Source: Planctomycetota bacterium
Lineage (GTDB): Bacteria; Planctomycetota; Planctomycetia; Planctomycetales; Planctomycetaceae
Reading direction: 5' to 3'
Length of the DNA: 60,985 bases
NCBI GenBank assembly: GCA_016872645.1
Contig: VGZH01000029.1
Coordinates: 1-60,985 of the forward strand
Part shown: piece by piece, positions 17,625 through 26,989 of the stretch
Layout of the letters: the number at the start of each line of letters is the position of its first letter
Position numbering within the stretch: position 1 is the stretch's first letter
Program-made: the position numbers and the translations under genes
Notes under the pieces: generated by a model
The model's input: only the letters and a program-made list of their open reading frames with translations
What the model was told of the DNA's origin: nothing
Databases searched by the model: none

Positions 17625-18461
17625 ATGTACTCGCAGTATTGGCAGTTGAAGCGACGGCCGTTCGAGAACACGCTCGAACCGGAGTTCTTCTTTCCGAGTC
17701 AGACCCACCAAGCCGCCTTGTTGAAGCTTCGTTACCTGATCGAAAACCAAAAAGGGGCGGGCGTGCTCGTTGGCCCGACGGGCGCCGGAAAGACATTCGT
17801 CACACATCGTTTGGCCAATAACTTGGGCCGGCAAATCGGGCCATGGATCAACTTGGTGTTTCCGCAGATGTCTGCCGACGATCTCCTGACCGACGTTGCG
17901 ATTCGACTGGGTGGCGAGTCTGTCGTTTCCGATAGGCCAACACCCTCCGTGTTTCCGCGAGGTGCAGCGCTGCGAATGATTGAGCGGTCCTTGGACGAGC
18001 ACGCGAGCGCAGGACGCCACCCCGTGCTGGTCATCGATGACACGCATCTCATCGACGACCCGGCGACACTGCAGGCATTGGAATTGCTGCTCAATTTTCA
18101 GCAGCCACCGCAACGAGCATTCTCGCTGATCCTCCTGGGAGATCGGCTGTTGTTGTCCCGATTAGCTCGGCTTCCGCGATTCGAAGAACGGCTCGCCGTC
18201 CGAGCGATGTTGCAGGCGCTGTCACCTGACGAGACAGCGCGATACATACAGTTTCGGCTGGAAGTTTCAGGTGCTCGAACTGCAATCTTTGATGACGAAG
18301 CTCTGGTGGAGATCGCGGAGCTCAGCGGTGGAATACCGCGCCGCATCAATCGGCTCGCCGACCTCGCTTTGCTGGTTGGTTACGCAGATGCACGCGGTGA
18401 ATTGTCCGCTGCGGACGTGGCGGCTGTGTCTGATGAACTCGCTACTGTCGGAGTGGATTAA
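17625..18461 (+). CDS. ExeA/GspA-like AAA ATPase
   Basis: A protein of 278 residues from the ATG at 17625. The N-terminus MYSQYWQLKRRPFENT is typical of the ExeA family (general secretion pathway protein A). Walker A is GPTGAGKT at about 46-53 and Walker B is VLVIDDTHL. Sensor-type segments (SLILLGDRLLL, LPRFEERLAVRAML) and a lid domain (AELSGGIPRRINRL) follow. ExeA proteins use ATP to help assemble secretion or export complexes, and relatives occur in exopolysaccharide/exosortase clusters. There is no C-terminal peptidoglycan-binding domain; the membrane protein just upstream may supply the envelope part. Confidence 0.88.
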   Translation: MYSQYWQLKRRPFENTLEPEFFFPSQTHQAALLKLRYLIENQKGAGVLVGPTGAGKTFVTHRLANNLGRQIGPWINLVFPQMSADDLLTDVAIRLGGESVVSDRPTPSVFPRGAALRMIERSLDEHASAGRHPVLVIDDTHLIDDPATLQALELLLNFQQPPQRAFSLILLGDRLLLSRLARLPRFEERLAVRAMLQALSPDETARYIQFRLEVSGARTAIFDDEALVEIAELSGGIPRRINRLADLALLVGYADARGELSAADVAAVSDELATVGVD

Positions 18462-18561
18462 GCTCGCCGTCGGCGGCACTCACCTGTAGACGGCGACTTT
18501 ACGAAACCGCATCGCACGCCGATGATGCTCGCGAAGAAAGTTCGGACGAGGAACCCTTGAC

Positions 18562-19656
18562 GTGTTGTTGTATTTGTCAGACGGCTATTTGTGGGGAATG
18601 GTATTCTGGCTGATCGCCGGCGGTTTGGTCTTTTGGTTGCTGTTGCGGCTGCGAGGCCAGTGGCGTGGCCAACCGAAACGATTGAGTTGGGTGAACGCAG
18701 GGCTGTCGACGTGGATGGCGTTGGCGCTGCTGACCACGATCGAGTTGTATTTTGCGTTGGTCTATGATGCTTCCGACTCGTTCAATATGACCAACGTGTC
18801 GAAAAAGTGGTTCAAACTGCATGTGGATAAACATCGATTCGAAATTCGTCCTGGCGAAGGGCTGATGATTCGCGATGACCGCGACTACCCGACGCGGCTT
18901 GCCAAAGACCAGCGGCATTTGGTGTTCCTTGGTGATAGTTTTACATTCGCGCAGGGTGTGAAGGACGTACGTGACCGCTTCAGCAATCGCGTGCGAGCGG
19001 CGCTCGAACCGGCCTCGAACGGGCGAGTCATCGTGTCCAATCTCTCCGACGCCGGTACTGACTTATTCTGGATCGATGGAATTCTAAAAGTGCTTTTTGA
19101 GAACGGCCATCGCGTGGACACGGCGGTCTATGTGCTGTGTCTCAATGACATCGAGACATTTCACGAGCGGCATCGGACGTACTACCAGGACTTGAGTAAG
19201 CACTCGCCGACTTTTTTTCTGTTTCGCGATACGTATTTTTTCAATTGGCTCTATTTCCGGGTTCGACAAGCAACGCTGAAAGATGTGCGTGGATATTTCT
19301 CGTTCGTTCAAGAGTACTACTCGGGCGAGCCCTGGAAAAAGATGACGCTGAAACTGGATGAAATGCAGGCGTTGTGTAAGACACACGGCACAGACTTTCG
19401 CTTGGTCGTCTTTCCGTTCCTGCACAATCTGGGGCCGGAATACCCGTTTCGCGAGGCTCATCGGAAGATCGTCGAGTACTGCCAGGCACGCGAGATTCCC
19501 ATTTTGGACCTCGAGCCTGAACTGACACCGTTTTCGTCGCGGGGGCTCACGGCTAACCGATTTGATGCGCATCCGAACGAATTGGCGCACCGAATCGCTG
19601 CCGAAGCACTCCTGAAGAATTTGCTTCCGGATTTCGTACCGCATAGAAATCCCTGA
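18562..19656 (+). CDS. Membrane-anchored SGNH/GDSL hydrolase
   Basis: A protein of 364 residues from a GTG at 18562. Two N-terminal transmembrane helices (about 8-28 and 47-68) precede an SGNH domain. Block I is VFLGDSFT with the nucleophile Ser at about 126, an Asn-containing block is VLCLNDIE, and the catalytic Asp-x-His is DAHPNE near 334-336. Such anchored SGNH proteins resemble acyltransferase/acetylesterase partners (AlgX/AlgJ-like) that modify polysaccharides. With the GT4 enzyme and ExeA-like ATPase nearby, O-acetylation or deacetylation of an exported polymer is a reasonable inference. Confidence 0.85.
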   Translation: MLLYLSDGYLWGMVFWLIAGGLVFWLLLRLRGQWRGQPKRLSWVNAGLSTWMALALLTTIELYFALVYDASDSFNMTNVSKKWFKLHVDKHRFEIRPGEGLMIRDDRDYPTRLAKDQRHLVFLGDSFTFAQGVKDVRDRFSNRVRAALEPASNGRVIVSNLSDAGTDLFWIDGILKVLFENGHRVDTAVYVLCLNDIETFHERHRTYYQDLSKHSPTFFLFRDTYFFNWLYFRVRQATLKDVRGYFSFVQEYYSGEPWKKMTLKLDEMQALCKTHGTDFRLVVFPFLHNLGPEYPFREAHRKIVEYCQAREIPILDLEPELTPFSSRGLTANRFDAHPNELAHRIAAEALLKNLLPDFVPHRNP

Positions 19657-19740
19657 CGAGACGGTCCATAATCCCGCCCCGGTTGAGTGAGAACTCACCC
19701 TCTTACTTCTTCCGCAAGCCCCGTGCAAATTTTCCTGCCA

Positions 19741-20103
19741 ATGACCAATAAAGTTTTTCGCCTGGAACGCGACGGAAACGTCCTGATCGTCATCCCTCAA
19801 GGGGATGCCAGCGCATTCCGTTATCACGACGTTCACCTGGAATCCAACGCGACCCTGGAAGTGCTCGACGATCCGTCACTGGTGCATGTTGTCGTGGATT
19901 TCAAAGCTGAGCAGATGTTGGGGTCGATCATCATCAGTGTGGTGATCAAGGTGTGTCGAAAGGCGGGTGGCAAAGGAGGCCAAGCGGCGTTCTGCAACGC
20001 CTCGCCCGACATGCTTGACGTGCTGCAAACGATGAATTTGACCAGGCTTTGGACGCATTATCCGAGTCGAGGTGAAGCGATCGAGGCCGTACGAGCTGTT
20101 TGA
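19741..20103 (+). CDS. STAS-domain protein (anti-sigma factor antagonist-like)
   Basis: A protein of 120 residues from the ATG at 19741. It follows the STAS alternating beta/alpha pattern: FRLERDGNVLIVIPQGD, then HVVVDFKAEQMLGSIIISVVIKVCRKAGGKGGQAAFCNAS, then DVLQTMNL. The phospho-acceptor position (normally D-[ST]-S at the tip of the second helix) reads EQMLGSI, so classical SpoIIAA-type phosphorylation at the usual Ser is uncertain. No kinase or phosphatase partner is adjacent. It precedes the Ppx/GppA gene by 60 bases. Confidence 0.8.
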   Translation: MTNKVFRLERDGNVLIVIPQGDASAFRYHDVHLESNATLEVLDDPSLVHVVVDFKAEQMLGSIIISVVIKVCRKAGGKGGQAAFCNASPDMLDVLQTMNLTRLWTHYPSRGEAIEAVRAV

Positions 20104-20163
20104 GTCGTCCGGCGAAAGTCGTACGACCCGTGAAGAAGTGGCCCAGAGGCGAAGGACCTGCAT

Positions 20164-21744
20164 GTGACCGTCGCTGTACCCATCGAGATTGCTGCCGCTA
20201 GTCCCGCCGCTCGCCCGGTTGCGGTTATCGATATTGGCACCACCGCTATCCGCATGGCCATCGCTGAGATTGATGGTGCTGGCAGCATCCGCATTTTGGA
20301 AACGGTGTCGCAAGGAGTGGACCTCGGCAAAGACACGTTCACGCGCGGCGCGATCAAACGCGGCACCATCGAGGACTGCGTCAAGGTGCTCGTCAGCTAT
20401 CGCCAGTTGTTGCGCGAATACCAAGTCACCAGCACGGATCAAATTCGAGTTGTCGCCACCAGCGCGGTGCGCGAGGCGTCGAATCGTTTGTCGTTCATCG
20501 ACCGCGTCTATATTGCCACCGGCCTGACCGTCGAAGCGCTGGACGAGGCTGAGGTCAATCGGATCACGTTCGTCGGCATCAAGCCATTCCTCGATTCGGA
20601 ACGGATGCTCGCGTCAGCCAAGACGGTCGTGGTCGAAGTTGGCGGCGGCAGCACGGAAGTTCTGTTGGTGCAGAACGGTCAAGTGGCGTACTCGCACACC
20701 TACCGACTTGGGTCGCTGCGGTTGCGCGAGATGCTCGAAGAGCATCGTCTGCCGAAGCTGAAGGTCCGCTCGATCATGCAGAGCCAGATCGGCCGTACGG
20801 TCGAAGAGATCGTCATGCACGTTCCCCCCGAAGGCTCGACCGAATTGATTGCTTTGGGAGGCGATGTCCGTTTTGCGGCATCACAGATTCTGCCCGAAAA
20901 GAAACTTCAGCAACTCGGCAAGGTCTCAACTGCAGCGCTCGAGCGCTTCACCGACAAGGTGTTGGAACTCTCTCCCGACGAGATCGTGCAGAAGTACCAA
21001 ATTGCATTTCCCGATGCCGAAACGCTTGGTCCCGCCCTGCTGGCGTACAGTCTGCTGGCCCGGACGTTGCGCCTCGATCACATTTTAGTCACGAACGTCA
21101 ATCTTCGTGACGGTCTGTTGAAAGACATGGCTGTGCGCGGCGCGTGGACAGAGGACTTCGCCGAGCAAGTCATTCGCTCCGCGATCGATTTCGGCCGCAA
21201 GTTCAATTTCGACGAGCAGCACGCCGCGCACGTGGCGCTGCTGGCCAAGAAGCTGTTCGAGCAGTTGCGAGAACAACATCAACTCGATGCTCGCACCGGC
21301 CTGTTGTTGCACGTCGCCGCGTTACTGCACGAGATCGGCCTGTACGTCAATACGACCAGCTACCACAAGCACGCGATGTACCTGATCCAAAACGGAGAAC
21401 TGTTTGGGCTGACTCGGCGAGATCAATTGCTCGTCGCGCTCATTGCCCGGTATCACCGCCGAGCCTCTCCGAAGCCGACTCATCCTGGCTACGCCTCGCT
21501 CGACCGAGACAGTCGCGTCACCGTCAGCAAGCTTGCCGCGCTGTTGCGGGTCGCCATCGCGCTTGACCGTTCGTACTCGCAACGCATCCCGGACCTGACC
21601 TGCGAGCGTGAAGACGACCGCCTCGTCATTCAAATTCCGAATGCCGAGGACTTGTCACTCGAACAACTCGCGCTCAAGCAAAACGGCTCGCTGTTCGAGG
21701 AGACCTTCGGACTGCAAGTCGTGCTTCGAGCCAAACAAGGCTGA
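20164..21744 (+). CDS. ppx: Ppx/GppA exopolyphosphatase family phosphatase
   Basis: A protein of 526 residues from a GTG at 20164. The actin-like ATPase-fold domain begins VAVIDIGTTAIRMAIAEI and includes VEVGGGSTEVLLVQNG and the glycine-rich loop. The C-terminal HD-like helical domain reads LLLHVAALLHEIGLYVN and LIARYHRR. Enzymes of this family cleave polyphosphate or pppGpp, linking phosphate storage and stringent response. The length matches the longer Ppx form with an extra C-terminal domain. The next gene starts 6 bases after the stop, so both are co-transcribed. Confidence 0.9.
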   Translation: MTVAVPIEIAAASPAARPVAVIDIGTTAIRMAIAEIDGAGSIRILETVSQGVDLGKDTFTRGAIKRGTIEDCVKVLVSYRQLLREYQVTSTDQIRVVATSAVREASNRLSFIDRVYIATGLTVEALDEAEVNRITFVGIKPFLDSERMLASAKTVVVEVGGGSTEVLLVQNGQVAYSHTYRLGSLRLREMLEEHRLPKLKVRSIMQSQIGRTVEEIVMHVPPEGSTELIALGGDVRFAASQILPEKKLQQLGKVSTAALERFTDKVLELSPDEIVQKYQIAFPDAETLGPALLAYSLLARTLRLDHILVTNVNLRDGLLKDMAVRGAWTEDFAEQVIRSAIDFGRKFNFDEQHAAHVALLAKKLFEQLREQHQLDARTGLLLHVAALLHEIGLYVNTTSYHKHAMYLIQNGELFGLTRRDQLLVALIARYHRRASPKPTHPGYASLDRDSRVTVSKLAALLRVAIALDRSYSQRIPDLTCEREDDRLVIQIPNAEDLSLEQLALKQNGSLFEETFGLQVVLRAKQG

Positions 21745-21750
21745 TCGCTG

Positions 21751-22548
21751 ATGCCTCCCGAACTGCGAATCGCCGAATCTGCTGCCCATGCCGGAGCCGA
21801 AGTCGCGCTGCGACACTTTCAGAACTTCGCGAACGTTGTCAGCCAATCTAAACCTGGCGAGCCGAGCTTCAACCGTGTCTCGGTGGCCGATGTCGAATCT
21901 GAGCACGCGATTGTCGAAGTTATTCGTCGCGAGTTCCCGAACCATGCGATCCTGGCCGAGGAAGCACACTTCGCCGACGCGAATGCAGAGCATCTGTGGG
22001 TCATCGATCCGATCGACGGCACGAATAATTTCTTGCATGGGATTCCGCAGTTCGGCATCTCGGTCGCTTACTACCGAGCTGGGCAACCGGTCTGCGGAGT
22101 GATCCTGAATCCCGCTCGCGGCGACAGTTTTGTCGCGTCGCGCGGTCACGGAGCCTTTCACAACCTTCAGCGAGCGCGTGTCTCCGAACATCGACGCCTC
22201 GACGAAGTTCTGATCGGCCTTGGCTTCTACTACGACCGCGGCGCGCTTATGGAGGCCACGTTGTCCGCGATACGCGAACTTTTCGGTCACAACATTCACT
22301 GCATCCGCCGCCTGGGAGCCGCGACGATCGACCTGTGCATGGTCGGCTGCGGGCAATTCGGAGCGTACTTCGAGTACGAACTCTCTCCGTGGGACTTCGC
22401 CGCCGGCCGGCTGTTTGTCGAAGAAGCTGGCGGCCGAGTCACCACCTGCTCTGGCCAACCGCTGCCGCTCAGGAAGACGCACATCCTCGCCACCAACGGC
22501 CACCTGCACGAAACAATGCTTGGCATTGTTCAGCGTCATCTCCCTTGA
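21751..22548 (+). CDS. Inositol monophosphatase family protein
   Basis: A protein of 265 residues with all IMPase motifs: the Glu of the first metal site in AILAEEAHF, the core WVIDPIDGTNNFLHGIPQF (metal Asp pair and GT) and the C-terminal WDFAAGRLFVEEAGG. The family hydrolyses inositol monophosphate, fructose-1,6-bisphosphate, PAP (CysQ type) or histidinol phosphate under Mg2+ dependence; the substrate cannot be decided from motifs. It is coupled to the upstream Ppx/GppA gene, so both may act in phosphate metabolism. Confidence 0.93.
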   Translation: MPPELRIAESAAHAGAEVALRHFQNFANVVSQSKPGEPSFNRVSVADVESEHAIVEVIRREFPNHAILAEEAHFADANAEHLWVIDPIDGTNNFLHGIPQFGISVAYYRAGQPVCGVILNPARGDSFVASRGHGAFHNLQRARVSEHRRLDEVLIGLGFYYDRGALMEATLSAIRELFGHNIHCIRRLGAATIDLCMVGCGQFGAYFEYELSPWDFAAGRLFVEEAGGRVTTCSGQPLPLRKTHILATNGHLHETMLGIVQRHLP

Positions 22549-22768
22549 ATGTCAGCGGCTGGTCGGGATTTCGCAGAAAAATCGAGGAAGCTAGTTGGCT
22601 TGCGAGACGCAGGCAGTGATGGTGGCACTCGGGCGAATGCGTTCCTCGAGGGCTTCGAGGGGACAGTTCAGATCCGTTCGACGTCGCCGTGTAAACCTGC
22701 GGGGTGCGAAACGGGAGAACGTGGAAAGAAAGCCAGCGAGATTCGCACCCGATTTTCGATCGCACCTC

Positions 22769-25369
22769 TCAAGGAACGGCGTGCTTGCGGATGAATTCGA
22801 TAATCGGCGTCGAGTCTTCTAAGCCGTGTGGATGATGACCGACTCCCTGCTTGCGGATGAGTTCGATTTTGCCGCCAAGCTTTTGGTATCGCTCGGCGAT
22901 CAGGCCGGTGTTCTCGTCCCACGGCACGACCTCGTCGGCATCGCCGAAGACGTGCAGCAATGGAACTTTCGCAGCGGCCAGTCCTGCGAGGTTATCGATC
23001 GGATTCAGCTTCCAGGCGATAGCTTCGGCTTCATCCGCGAAACGAAAGCGTTCGAGGACCAGGTTCCAATCGCCCGCACTCCCCTGGCCCTTCCCCTTTC
23101 CACCGGGCCAGCTTTTGAAGTCGCAGACCGGAGCGTCGCCGTAGATGCAAGCAACCTTGTCTGGATTCGCGGCCGCCCAGTTGTAGCAGTACAAGCCGCC
23201 GCGACTCAGACCGACCAGTGCTGGCTTGCTCGCGAAGCCGTAGCGCCGAGTTAACTCGCGATACAGCGAGTTCCAGTGCGAGACGGCGTCGGGGCAGCCG
23301 AGCATGTTCGGCACACTCAAGTAGACGATGTGAAATCCGTGCCCGAGCAGCGCGATATCGGGAGCCGGCTTGTGTCCGAAAAACTCGCCGTGCCAGACCC
23401 ACGGTCTGCCTGCGCCAACTTTCTTGGGGACGACGACGCTGGCGGACTTGCCAGCGACATCGAACTCGTAGCGATCGAATCCATTCCAGTCGGACTTCTT
23501 GCCGGGGAACGGTTCGGCATTCGGCTTGAGTTCCAGGTTGATGTGAACCGGCCGCGCGAGTTTTTCGATTTGCTGATTCAACTCGGCGGCTTCGGCGGTT
23601 GCTTCCGCGATCGGCTGACCCTTCGCCATGCCGGGTCGCAAGTGCCCGACGTCATTCAGCCACGCATCTCCCTGCAACCGCTGTCGACGTTGGACGAGCT
23701 TCAGTAACTCCGCTGCGTGCTGCGTCGGCGCGAACGGTTTGAACTGAGTCAGGTCGCTCTGCCCGGTACGGAGCTCGTGAGCGGTCACGAAGCCAATCGA
23801 TTCTCCCTTTTGCAGCACGTCGTATCGGGAAGCGTTCGCAACCGCCGACTTCACGTCGAACGTCGCAAAGTATTCTCGAGCCGACGTCAGCTCGAGTGAG
23901 TCGGGGTTCCAAGTCGGATCGACCGGCAGCGGCACGAGCATTTGTTCGTCGGTACCCAAGAACTCGCCATCGAGTTCAACAACCGGTCGTGTGTTCGGCC
24001 AGCCGAACATGGCGTCGATGATGACTTGTGTCATCAGCCAGTGACCGGTCGTGCCGGCATGAACGCCGTCCCCGGCGAGCACGAACTTCGGGTTTTGTTT
24101 GCGGCGCGCCGCGAGGTGCGCGTTCATCGGACCATGAATGTCGATGACCGTCCAGCCGTTCGCTCGCTGCGAGATCAGCCACTCGGAATACCAATCCAGC
24201 ACTCCATTGTATTCTTTGCTGCCGCCTCCCTTGAGTGGCTGCGGATCGTAGGTTGGCGGAGTCAGGTGGATGACCTTGGCTCCGGCCGCCGCGGCCGCGG
24301 CTCGCAGTCGACGAATGCCGTCCTGGTACTTCGCGAATCGCTCCTCGGCGAACGGCAGATAGATACCGCAGTTCATTCCGTAGCAGGCAACAACAAGGTC
24401 CGGCTTCAGCTTGTCGAGTACTCGGTGCAGTCGCTCATGCACATCCGGCCGAGGAAACTTGCCGCCCGCGTGCCCGTCTTCGGACAAGCCGGAACAGGTC
24501 TCGCTCGGCAGGCCGAGATTGATGAACTCAGTCGGTCGATTCGGGAAGCGCGTGGTGAGAAACGTCTCTAAGTACGCGATGTACTGGCCGGAGTAGGTGA
24601 TGCTGTCACCGAGAAACACGACCCGCTTGGCCTTCAACAACGCTGCCGCTCCGGGATCGACTGGCGTGAGTTTGGACAAGTGCGGACGCAGCAAATCGTT
24701 CCAGACTTTGTAACCCGCCGGCGTCATGTGCTGCTTGTCTTTGAGAAACAGTTCGTCGCGCGGCAGTCCGTCTTTGCCGAGCATCGGAGTCACGACATCA
24801 ACAAACGTCAGCTTCGGCCCACGCTCGCAGAACGCGCGGATTCGAGCGTTCGCATCACGCTGTGTTTCGACGTACTTCCAGCGTGACCCGCTGGGCTTGA
24901 TGGCGATGAACAGGATGTGTGTCTCCGGCAACTTGCCACGCACCTTGGCGACGAACTGCTCGAAGTGTGACGCGACGGTCTTGGCCGACTTGCCGGAACC
25001 AATGTCGTTGTCGCCGGCGTAGAACACGATCGCTCGCGGTTGGTGAGCGGCGATGATTCGCTCAGCGAAGTGCGTCGAGTCTTCAATCTGCGATCCGCCG
25101 AATCCCCGATTGACGACCAGCAGTTCGGGAAACGATCGCTGCACATCCCACATCCGGATGCTCGAACTGCCGATGAAAAGGATGCCCCCCTTGTTCGGCG
25201 GATGCTTCAGATCGGCCTCTTCGAACGCTGCAATCGTCTTCTCCCACTTGGCGAACTTGGCCGGGTTCTCGTCCGCCCAAGCGTTCAGCGTGAAACCCAA
25301 GAAGACGAGCGAGATCGCGAACCATCGGCATCGCGAAATGTTCCGGGGTATGCCTCCGAGTGTGGGCAT
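22769..25369 (-). CDS. Secreted three-domain hydrolase: SGNH + SGNH + alpha/beta hydrolase
   Basis: A protein of 866 residues from the ATG at 25369, with a signal peptide (about 14-32, ending NAWADE). Domain 1 (about 60-230) is SGNH with GSSS (Ser68), Asn121 and Asp211/His214. Domain 2 (about 247-455) is a second SGNH with GDSITYSG (Ser256), GMNCG (Asn333) and Asp434/His437. Domain 3 (about 610-866) is an alpha/beta hydrolase with GLSRGG (Ser722), an Asp in FGDADE (810-812) and a late His in GVGHHPHG. All three active sites look complete. A likely job is stepwise deacylation of a decorated polysaccharide outside the cytoplasm. Domain order and size are unusual. Confidence 0.88.
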   Translation of the reverse strand: MPTLGGIPRNISRCRWFAISLVFLGFTLNAWADENPAKFAKWEKTIAAFEEADLKHPPNKGGILFIGSSSIRMWDVQRSFPELLVVNRGFGGSQIEDSTHFAERIIAAHQPRAIVFYAGDNDIGSGKSAKTVASHFEQFVAKVRGKLPETHILFIAIKPSGSRWKYVETQRDANARIRAFCERGPKLTFVDVVTPMLGKDGLPRDELFLKDKQHMTPAGYKVWNDLLRPHLSKLTPVDPGAAALLKAKRVVFLGDSITYSGQYIAYLETFLTTRFPNRPTEFINLGLPSETCSGLSEDGHAGGKFPRPDVHERLHRVLDKLKPDLVVACYGMNCGIYLPFAEERFAKYQDGIRRLRAAAAAAGAKVIHLTPPTYDPQPLKGGGSKEYNGVLDWYSEWLISQRANGWTVIDIHGPMNAHLAARRKQNPKFVLAGDGVHAGTTGHWLMTQVIIDAMFGWPNTRPVVELDGEFLGTDEQMLVPLPVDPTWNPDSLELTSAREYFATFDVKSAVANASRYDVLQKGESIGFVTAHELRTGQSDLTQFKPFAPTQHAAELLKLVQRRQRLQGDAWLNDVGHLRPGMAKGQPIAEATAEAAELNQQIEKLARPVHINLELKPNAEPFPGKKSDWNGFDRYEFDVAGKSASVVVPKKVGAGRPWVWHGEFFGHKPAPDIALLGHGFHIVYLSVPNMLGCPDAVSHWNSLYRELTRRYGFASKPALVGLSRGGLYCYNWAAANPDKVACIYGDAPVCDFKSWPGGKGKGQGSAGDWNLVLERFRFADEAEAIAWKLNPIDNLAGLAAAKVPLLHVFGDADEVVPWDENTGLIAERYQKLGGKIELIRKQGVGHHPHGLEDSTPIIEFIRKHAVP

Positions 25370-25494
25370 CGCAGTTCCTTTCGGCTTGGGATAGCGTAAA
25401 CAAACGCCGCAGAGGTTAGAGTTTGGGCGTGAAAACGGTAGCCTCGGCGCCACAGTCCTAAACGATCCCAGACGGTTGATGGAGGGTTCTCGCG

Positions 25495-25769
25495 ATGACC
25501 TCCTCGATCTCGATTTTCGGTGTGTTGTTCAAGGTTCTGTTCGTCGGTGTGTTCTTCACGGTCATCTCTGGGTTCTGGCGGATGCGTGGGATGGCGAACA
25601 AATTCTTCACTCTGGCCGAGCAAGAGATGGAGCGCAAGCTGCGCGAAGGCCTGTCAAAGCCGGCCTCTGCAAGTACGCAACTCCTGATCCAGCAACCTGC
25701 TCACATTGCGGCAGTCGACTGACGGCCAACGCGATGGAGTGTCGGAACTGCGGCGCGGCTGCGCCGTGA
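25495..25769 (+). pseudogene. Small membrane protein with zinc ribbon, frameshifted
   Basis: The first frame (ATG 25495) encodes one transmembrane helix (IFGVLFKVLFVGVFFTVISGFW) and a charged linker, then loses sense after LREGLSKP near 25655-25665. In another frame the sequence continues to 25769 with a C-terminal double-Cys zinc ribbon: CKY, then CSHCGS and CRNCGAAAP. Anchored zinc-ribbon proteins of this kind are common, so a single-base indel near 25660 most likely splits one gene. A TGGAGGG ribosome-binding site precedes the start. The function is unknown. Confidence 0.55.
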
Positions 25770-25893
25770 GCTCCATCGGCGAATTCCGCCGATCAGCGAC
25801 GTTGGGAAATCCGTGACGCGCCGCACAATCGCCACAGTTCGGCCAGCTTCGCGCCGATCTAATTGCTGAGGGATGGGCGCGAAGGAACGCAAT

Positions 25894-26922
25894 ATGTCCG
25901 AAGCGGTACGAGTGATCTACATCATCGGAGCGGGCCGAAGCGGCTCGACTTTGCTCGATACTGTGCTGGCCAGTCATCCCGATGTGGTTGGTGTCGGCGA
26001 GTTGGTCAATCTGCACAGCGCAGGTTGGACATCGAACGAAGTCTGCGCATGCGGCAAACTGGGAACCGAATGCGACTTTTGGACGCGCGTCCGCGAAGGC
26101 TGGCAACGTCGCGTGCCGGAGGCGACCGTCGAGGGCTATGTCGCTTTGCAAAAGCGCATCGAATTATTTTCTGGACTCGGCTTGGTGCAGCTGGCTCGGA
26201 TGCTGCGGCAGCGGTTTTCTCCCACCTCCGAATTTCATGCGTACCTGCGACAGACTGAGGCGTTGTATCAGTCGATTGCCGAGACGAGTGGTAAGTCGAT
26301 CATTGTCGATTCGTCGAAGAATCCGATTCGGGGCGCGTTACTCGCGCACCTGCGCGGGATCGACCTGCGGTTGGTGCATTTGGTGCGAGACGCTCGCGCG
26401 GTGGTGTGGTCACGCAAGAAGGCGTTGGAGGCGGACCAGAAATCGGGAGTGCAATTCCCGATCAAACCGCGTTCGGCGTTGTATTCGGTCGCATTCTGGA
26501 CATTCATGAATGTGCTGGCCGCGCTCACCTGCCTGTTTCGACGGCGTCAATCACAGCGGATGCGGTACGAAGACTTCGTCGCGGAACCGCAGGCTCAACT
26601 GGAACGGCTGGGGCGCATGTGCGGCTTGGATTATTCAACCACCGCACAAGCGTTGCTGGCTGGTCAGCCTTTGAAAGTTGAACATCCCATCGCGGGAAAC
26701 CGGATGCGAATGAAAGGAAGCGTGACGCTCAAACCGGACTGGGAATGGCGAGATCGTTTGCCGGGTCGCGACCGCGCCGTCTGCTGGTTGTGTGCGGGAT
26801 GGTTGCTGCTGGCATTCGGCTACGGCCGAAAGCCAGTTGGAAAGCAACGGTCGGCATCGGCAAGTCCATCGTGGTTCGCGAGTGTCTGGGGGTGCTTCAC
26901 ACGCTCGACCGCCAACCGGTAG
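25894..26922 (+). CDS. Sulfotransferase family protein
   Basis: A protein of 342 residues from the ATG at 25894. The 5'-phosphosulfate (PAPS) loop is IIGAGRSGSTLLDTVLASHP at about residues 10-28, and the 3'-phosphate motif is LVHLVRDARAVVWSRKK. The enzyme would transfer a sulfo group from PAPS to a sugar, lipid or protein acceptor. There is no signal peptide, and a modest hydrophobic stretch near 205-220 may associate with the membrane. Together with the sulfatase at 45757 it shows sulfated polymers matter to this organism, although the two are far apart. Confidence 0.88.
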   Translation: MSEAVRVIYIIGAGRSGSTLLDTVLASHPDVVGVGELVNLHSAGWTSNEVCACGKLGTECDFWTRVREGWQRRVPEATVEGYVALQKRIELFSGLGLVQLARMLRQRFSPTSEFHAYLRQTEALYQSIAETSGKSIIVDSSKNPIRGALLAHLRGIDLRLVHLVRDARAVVWSRKKALEADQKSGVQFPIKPRSALYSVAFWTFMNVLAALTCLFRRRQSQRMRYEDFVAEPQAQLERLGRMCGLDYSTTAQALLAGQPLKVEHPIAGNRMRMKGSVTLKPDWEWRDRLPGRDRAVCWLCAGWLLLAFGYGRKPVGKQRSASASPSWFASVWGCFTRSTANR

Positions 26923-26989
26923 CCCAGGCCCAGGTGGCCTGGAGGATTTCGCCGCAATGAACGAATCGACCGACCCACGAGGGCTCGGG

